NCBI GenBank assembly: GCA_021292165.1
Contig: JAHFWL010000442.1
Span: 1-64,000, forward strand
Direction: 5' to 3'
DNA from: Shinisaurus crocodilurus
Lineage: Eukaryota; Chordata; Lepidosauria; Squamata; Shinisauridae
DNA length: 64,000 nucleotides
Under the pieces are notes generated by a model. It did no database searches and had not been told where the DNA came from. It saw only the letters and a list, made by a program, of their open reading frames with translations. Both the position numbers and the translations under genes were made by a program. Position 1 is the stretch's first letter. Each line of letters opens with the position of its first letter. Below are positions 59,823 to 64,000 of the stretch, piece after piece.

Positions 59823-62488
59823 ATAACAATAACCCATGGTTTACAACCCAACAACAAACCATAGGTTCTCTTCATGGGTTGTTCATGACTAACAAGCCAT
59901 GGCTTGTTAGTGCAACTGGGTTCAGACAACACAATAACCCACATTTCAACGACAAACCATACTCAGCCCTTGAGAGTGGGTTATTATATCATGTTGTCTG
60001 AATGTCTCAGTTTGGAAGGTGCTCTCTTGCCCACTTTCTCTTCTTTGAGGGGGAAGGCTTTGAGGAGGAAAAAGTGCCTCACCTGAGGCCTTTGCAGACT
60101 GGATGGGGAGCCAAATCCGTCCCATAGGGTAGAGGTTCCCCCCCAGCCATGATCTAGAAAGTGAAATGGGATGAAATTCTGGAAGACTCTGCCATAAAAA
60201 TTATGAATTACTCTGTGTTTAGTTATTCAGAATTATAGAATTAATGCTAAAAGGCAGCATGGAGGAGTAAAGCAAGAACACTATCTTTCTATAGTAAAGT
60301 AAATAATTGTTTCTACAATATAATTACTGATCTCATTGTTGTGTACATGCCTCAATGTATCAGTAAAAGTTGTTTAATCTCTTTGTACAGCAAAAAAAAA
60401 AAAATCAAAGTCAAGATAGGTTTACATTAAAATGAGAGAGGAAACCCATTTTAAAAGATTAGTGCTACTTCAGTATACTTCAGTATACAGTATACAGTAT
60501 ACTTAGGCGGCATGACATGGGGTTGGGGGGCTGGAGGAATCTGCTACTTGTAAAATTGAAGAAAATTTCCCTGTACTGAATTAACAAAAAGAAACCTAGA
60601 CTGAAGCATAGAAAACTAAAAGTGGTGTCTATAAAATATTGAAACTAGGGATTCATACAAAATGTTTTTGCAAGCTAATGGATCTTTTGGCTATTTTTTT
60701 TTTTTTTTAAATCTCTAAGAAAGATATGAGATATTTCCTTCAGAATGCAGCCTTCACCACAAACATTGTAATATTTTACCTTCACCAAACCTAAGGCTAA
60801 ACTGGAAGACTAAGCACACATGACTGCCATTTCCTATTCATGTTAATTATGCAAATTATACCTGTTGTGTTTCACTGAGAGTGGAAACAGATAATAGTTG
60901 TTGGGTGTTCTTCAGAGTTGGGAATGGTATGGAAGAGCTATTACTGCACCTGGATCTCTGCAATTGTGAGAAGAAGCACCAGATTGGGTTTTAAATGGGC
61001 AACATTTTTGTTTTAATTAATCTTTAAAGGATCTGCAACAATGCCAGCTACTCAGTTCTGTCCCTAATGGATCTCTAATGGTCTGAGTTGTTAGAACATT
61101 CCTCCTTACAAGCAAGCTCCCCTGGTATGGCACCCAAGAGTAATTTTCTCTTTAGTAATTGTCTGTTCGCTTCGCACACAGCCTTGTGACTTTGAATCAG
61201 TGGGAGTCAGACAGACATCAGGCATAGCCCTAACCATCCCTCAAGCCTCTCAGCCTCAAATGGTTGGTTGGGAAGATGCAATTGAAGAGGGGTGGCAAAG
61301 CCCAGCGTTATATAGCTGGCTCCCCTAACCCTCCCATCATCATTGTGGGATTTGTTGCCAGCATCCAATCTCACTTGCAGTGAAAGGCAAGGTGCAAAGT
61401 CCGCTCCCATTCCCATCCATTCTGCAGGGGTGAGGTAAGGCACACAATTCTTCATGGTGTGTACATTGATCTTTAATCTGCGAAATCAAACACATTTTGC
61501 AGGTTATTTCTAGCACTTGCAAAATCTGTTTGACTAGAGATGAGACAAGGGCAAAAAGGAGGGTGTGTTTTTGTGTGAGCGCACACGTGCCTACACCTTG
61601 GAAAGTGATTATTCTGTCATACTTCAACTATCCGAAAATTTTTTTGTCTGTCTACAGCTTGTGTGAATTTGCACAGCTGCCCAATATTACTCAAAGTCTT
61701 GGATATACAGTTGGCATTCTCCCCAGGGAGACCTTTTTCAGTTTTTGTGTGATAACTGCAGCTGCTGAAATCAAAGGAGTAAGGAGCTACTCTCTGGTAT
61801 ATATCCGAAAAGAATAGCAGAGGTCTACATGGATGGTCCTTTCAGTGACAGAATTACCCCTGATGGAATAATGTTGCTTTTAAAAAAAAATACCTTTGCT
61901 TGCTATGTTTGTGGGTAACAAGTGGGTTAAGGACAACTTGGAAAATAAAATGTTTGGGATGTGTTGAATTGTCATGTATGAAGGTAAAGGCAATGCCCTT
62001 TGTTAACCAACTTGCTGAAAATGCATGTATAAAGCAAGCTTCTGAGCTGCCTGCCCACAGCTGCTCATCAAGCTAAAAATACTGGAAGGAAAGTACAAGT
62101 AAGTACTGGTCTGTGCCAGGCTGGCTGAGTGAGTGAGCATTCCAAATACTCTGAAACAAAGGAATCCAGTTCAAGGGGAGGGGATAGAAAAAAACATAAT
62201 TAGGAACAGTCTCTTCTTACTATTATTTAGTAGGGAATACAGTCTCATTGAGCTAGATTTAGTTTTGCATATAGTCCAGCAATCGTAACCTTGAAACCTT
62301 CCCTTTGTCTTCGTAATATTTCCCATACATTTAATGGAGCTGTTACAGCATATAGTCAGCAAAGCAAAAGAAATCACTAAAACGCCCTGTGATTCCTCCT
62401 TTGTATATCTTTATCAACGTTTCTTCCTTGGCTGCCCTGTTTTTGCTTTCCCTGTTCTGAAACTGTCCCCACTCTCTTTCCCCCGAAG

Positions 62489-63037
62489 GTTATGTTGCAA
62501 TGGGAGCTGTCCTGCCCTCCTTCTGGGGACAACAACCACTTGTTCAACAACAACTGGCCATGGGTGCTCAGCCTCCAGTTGCTCAGGTGATGCAAGGAGG
62601 ACAGTCAATTGCATGGGGACAGCCTGGGATGTTTTCTCCCACCCAGCAACCATGGCCATCTGTAGCTGGTCAGTTTCAGCCTGCTGCCTTCATGCCAACA
62701 CAAACTGTTTTGCCTTTACAAGCAGCCATGTTTCAAGGTACCGTTGCTCCCATTGCTACTGTTCCACCTACAAGCGATTCCACCAGATCAAGTCCACAGA
62801 CAGATAGGCCTAGGCAGCAAGCAGGAAAAGAAATGTTTAAAGATTTCCAGATGGCTCAGCCTCCGCCAGTGCCATCACGAAAACCAGATCAGCCTTCCCT
62901 CAGTTGTACCTCAGAGGCCTTCTCCAGTTACTTTAACAAAGTTGGGATGGCACAGGAAGCAGATGATTGTGATGAATTTGACATCTCTCAGTTAAATTTG
63001 ACTCCTGTGACTTCTACAACACCATCGACGAACTCAC
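62489..63037 (+). CDS. DAB1: DAB1 large exon, residues 299-481
   Basis: The exon starts with two bases completing a Gly codon, then [20 protein letters not shown], a Gln/Pro-rich block ([24 protein letters not shown]), [52 protein letters not shown] and [25 protein letters not shown] is a proline-rich motif. 549 nt, phase 1 at both ends, with acceptor ctttcccccgaag and donor CAC|gtgagt. The split codon begins with C, which agrees with the Pro (PPTPAPR) that follows in mammals. The C-terminal tail exons with the Cdk5 site (S491) are not in the window. An in-frame stop is reached at 63108 if the exon is not spliced. Confidence 0.98.
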
Positions 63038-64000
63038 GTGAGTACCCCCCCCTTTTTCTCCTGGAACCTTCCACAAAATATTTCCCTGCTTTTCTGCAAT
63101 GGAGCTGTTGAAAGTATCCATGTGTAAAATTTAAAAAGTAAATAAATTGGGTGTCTTTGAAGTTGGGAAACATGAAATTAAATATAACCACATCAAGTCC
63201 ATGGGAGTCTCTAATTAATTAGCAACATTACTGAATTTGGTTTTTGAAAGACAATATGATGTCATCTTAAATAGACATACAAACTGGCTTGCATGATTGA
63301 CTTCGGATTCTATTCACTGTCCTCATATCCTAGGAAAACTCAGAAATTCCAGTTTCACTGGAAACTATGCTTGATGCAATGGTGGCTTTCTGATTTTGGA
63401 TTCATAATTTTCAGCCTTACTTGATCATCTTGATTACATTGTTGCAAAAACATTTTGTGTGAATCAACCCTAAATTAAAAACTTCTGATGAGAGAATTCT
63501 CATGCAAGAGAGCAACATTTTCCAGATTTGAACACATAATGCATTTGGTTGGAGAGGTTGGATTTAAGCAGATATGATTATGTGTGCTGGGTTATCATGA
63601 CACTGATGCAACCTGTGTTTAGTATGTATTTCTGATGATTCCACAACAGTTGCTTTATAGGAGATTGCAATATATTATTTCTAATTTTAGACTTGATTTG
63701 TCTAATAGTGTAGCTAGTTGAGATGTCTTGGTGGGTATCAGCAGTTTATAATGGGGAATGTGGAACTCTATCAAGATTACATGAATGTATGTATATTACA
63801 TTCATGTATATATATTAAATATATATATAGTATTTAAAAGTTTTAAGATAAATGCATTGATATTGCTGCAGAAATTAAAACCAAAATACACCTTGGGCAT
63901 GCTTTGTTGACATACTTGTCATATGAATGATAAAGGGTTGCTGAATTTTGCAAAAGGCAAAATAAAATTGAAATACCACACTTAAATCCTATTGTGTTTT
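63038..64000 (+). other. DAB1: DAB1 intron after the large exon
   Basis: AT-rich sequence without a recognised exon or repeat. A TATATA-rich stretch lies at 63790-63835. The remaining DAB1 exons and 3' UTR should lie downstream. Confidence 0.85.

Larger units (their letters stand above)
56911..62488 (+). other. DAB1: DAB1 intron, 5.6 kb
   Basis: It contains a CR1/L2-like 3' end (58770-59050), a Harbinger-like MITE with a CR1 fragment in its loop (59082-59242), another LINE-like 3' end (59640-59822) and an 'aagccatgg' family copy (59820-60000). The GC-richer stretch 57000-57620 may be an unrecognised repeat. 57630-58760 and 60010-62480 show nothing definable except a short 'cagtatac' repeat at 60471-60503. 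Confidence 0.85.

Overview
The window is vertebrate nuclear DNA, most likely from a squamate reptile (lizard or snake). It holds the middle and 3' part of one gene on the + strand, DAB1 (Disabled-1, the cytoplasmic adaptor of Reelin signalling). Eight exons are recognised with certainty or near certainty: 11370-11501, 13385-13504, 14085-14123, 16521-16586, 19420-19479, 56129-56191, 56802-56910 and 62489-63037. One alternative exon candidate lies at 49951-50007. The translations join in frame and fall on mouse DAB1 residue numbering without a gap: S114, H136 and F158 of the PTB domain, then tyrosines Y185, Y198, Y200, Y220 and Y232. The 5' exons (start codon and first half of the PTB domain) and the last exons (C-terminal tail and 3' UTR) were not found and should lie outside the window.

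Everything else is intron, about 98 percent of the window, heavily colonised by transposons. The squamate call rests on tRNA-derived SINEs of the Sauria type with a TAAATAAA tail (8391, 46544, 3870 and a fragment at 27051), a degraded DIRS-like tyrosine-recombinase retrotransposon (27171-31593), L1-type and CR1/L2-type LINE remnants, and many palindromic hAT and Harbinger-like MITEs. The species is not determinable from this window.

Layout: 1-11369, intron upstream of the second PTB half, with DNA transposon relics, SINEs and foldback repeats; 11370-19479, five exons carrying the PTB C-terminal half and all five key tyrosines; 19480-56128, one 36.6 kb intron (two introns if the 57-nt exon is used) with the DIRS element, a LINE 5' part, LTR-like sequence and the densest MITE load; 56129-63037, three exons coding the proline- and glutamine-rich linker; 63038-64000, intron with nothing recognised.

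The gene works as an adaptor. The PTB domain binds NPxY motifs of ApoER2/VLDLR at the membrane. Reelin-induced Src-family phosphorylation of the tyrosine cluster then recruits Crk, Nck and PI3K routes. All exons from the PTB half to 56191 start and end in phase 0 and are multiples of three, so the tyrosine region is built from skippable cassettes. I found no wholly new gene system. The most informative structures are the 57-nt cassette exon, the tandem splice donor at 19474-19485, a perfect 61-bp-arm hAT palindrome with an 8-bp target duplication (42834-42956), and a GC-rich foldback family with 8-bp duplications, one copy nested in the DIRS element.
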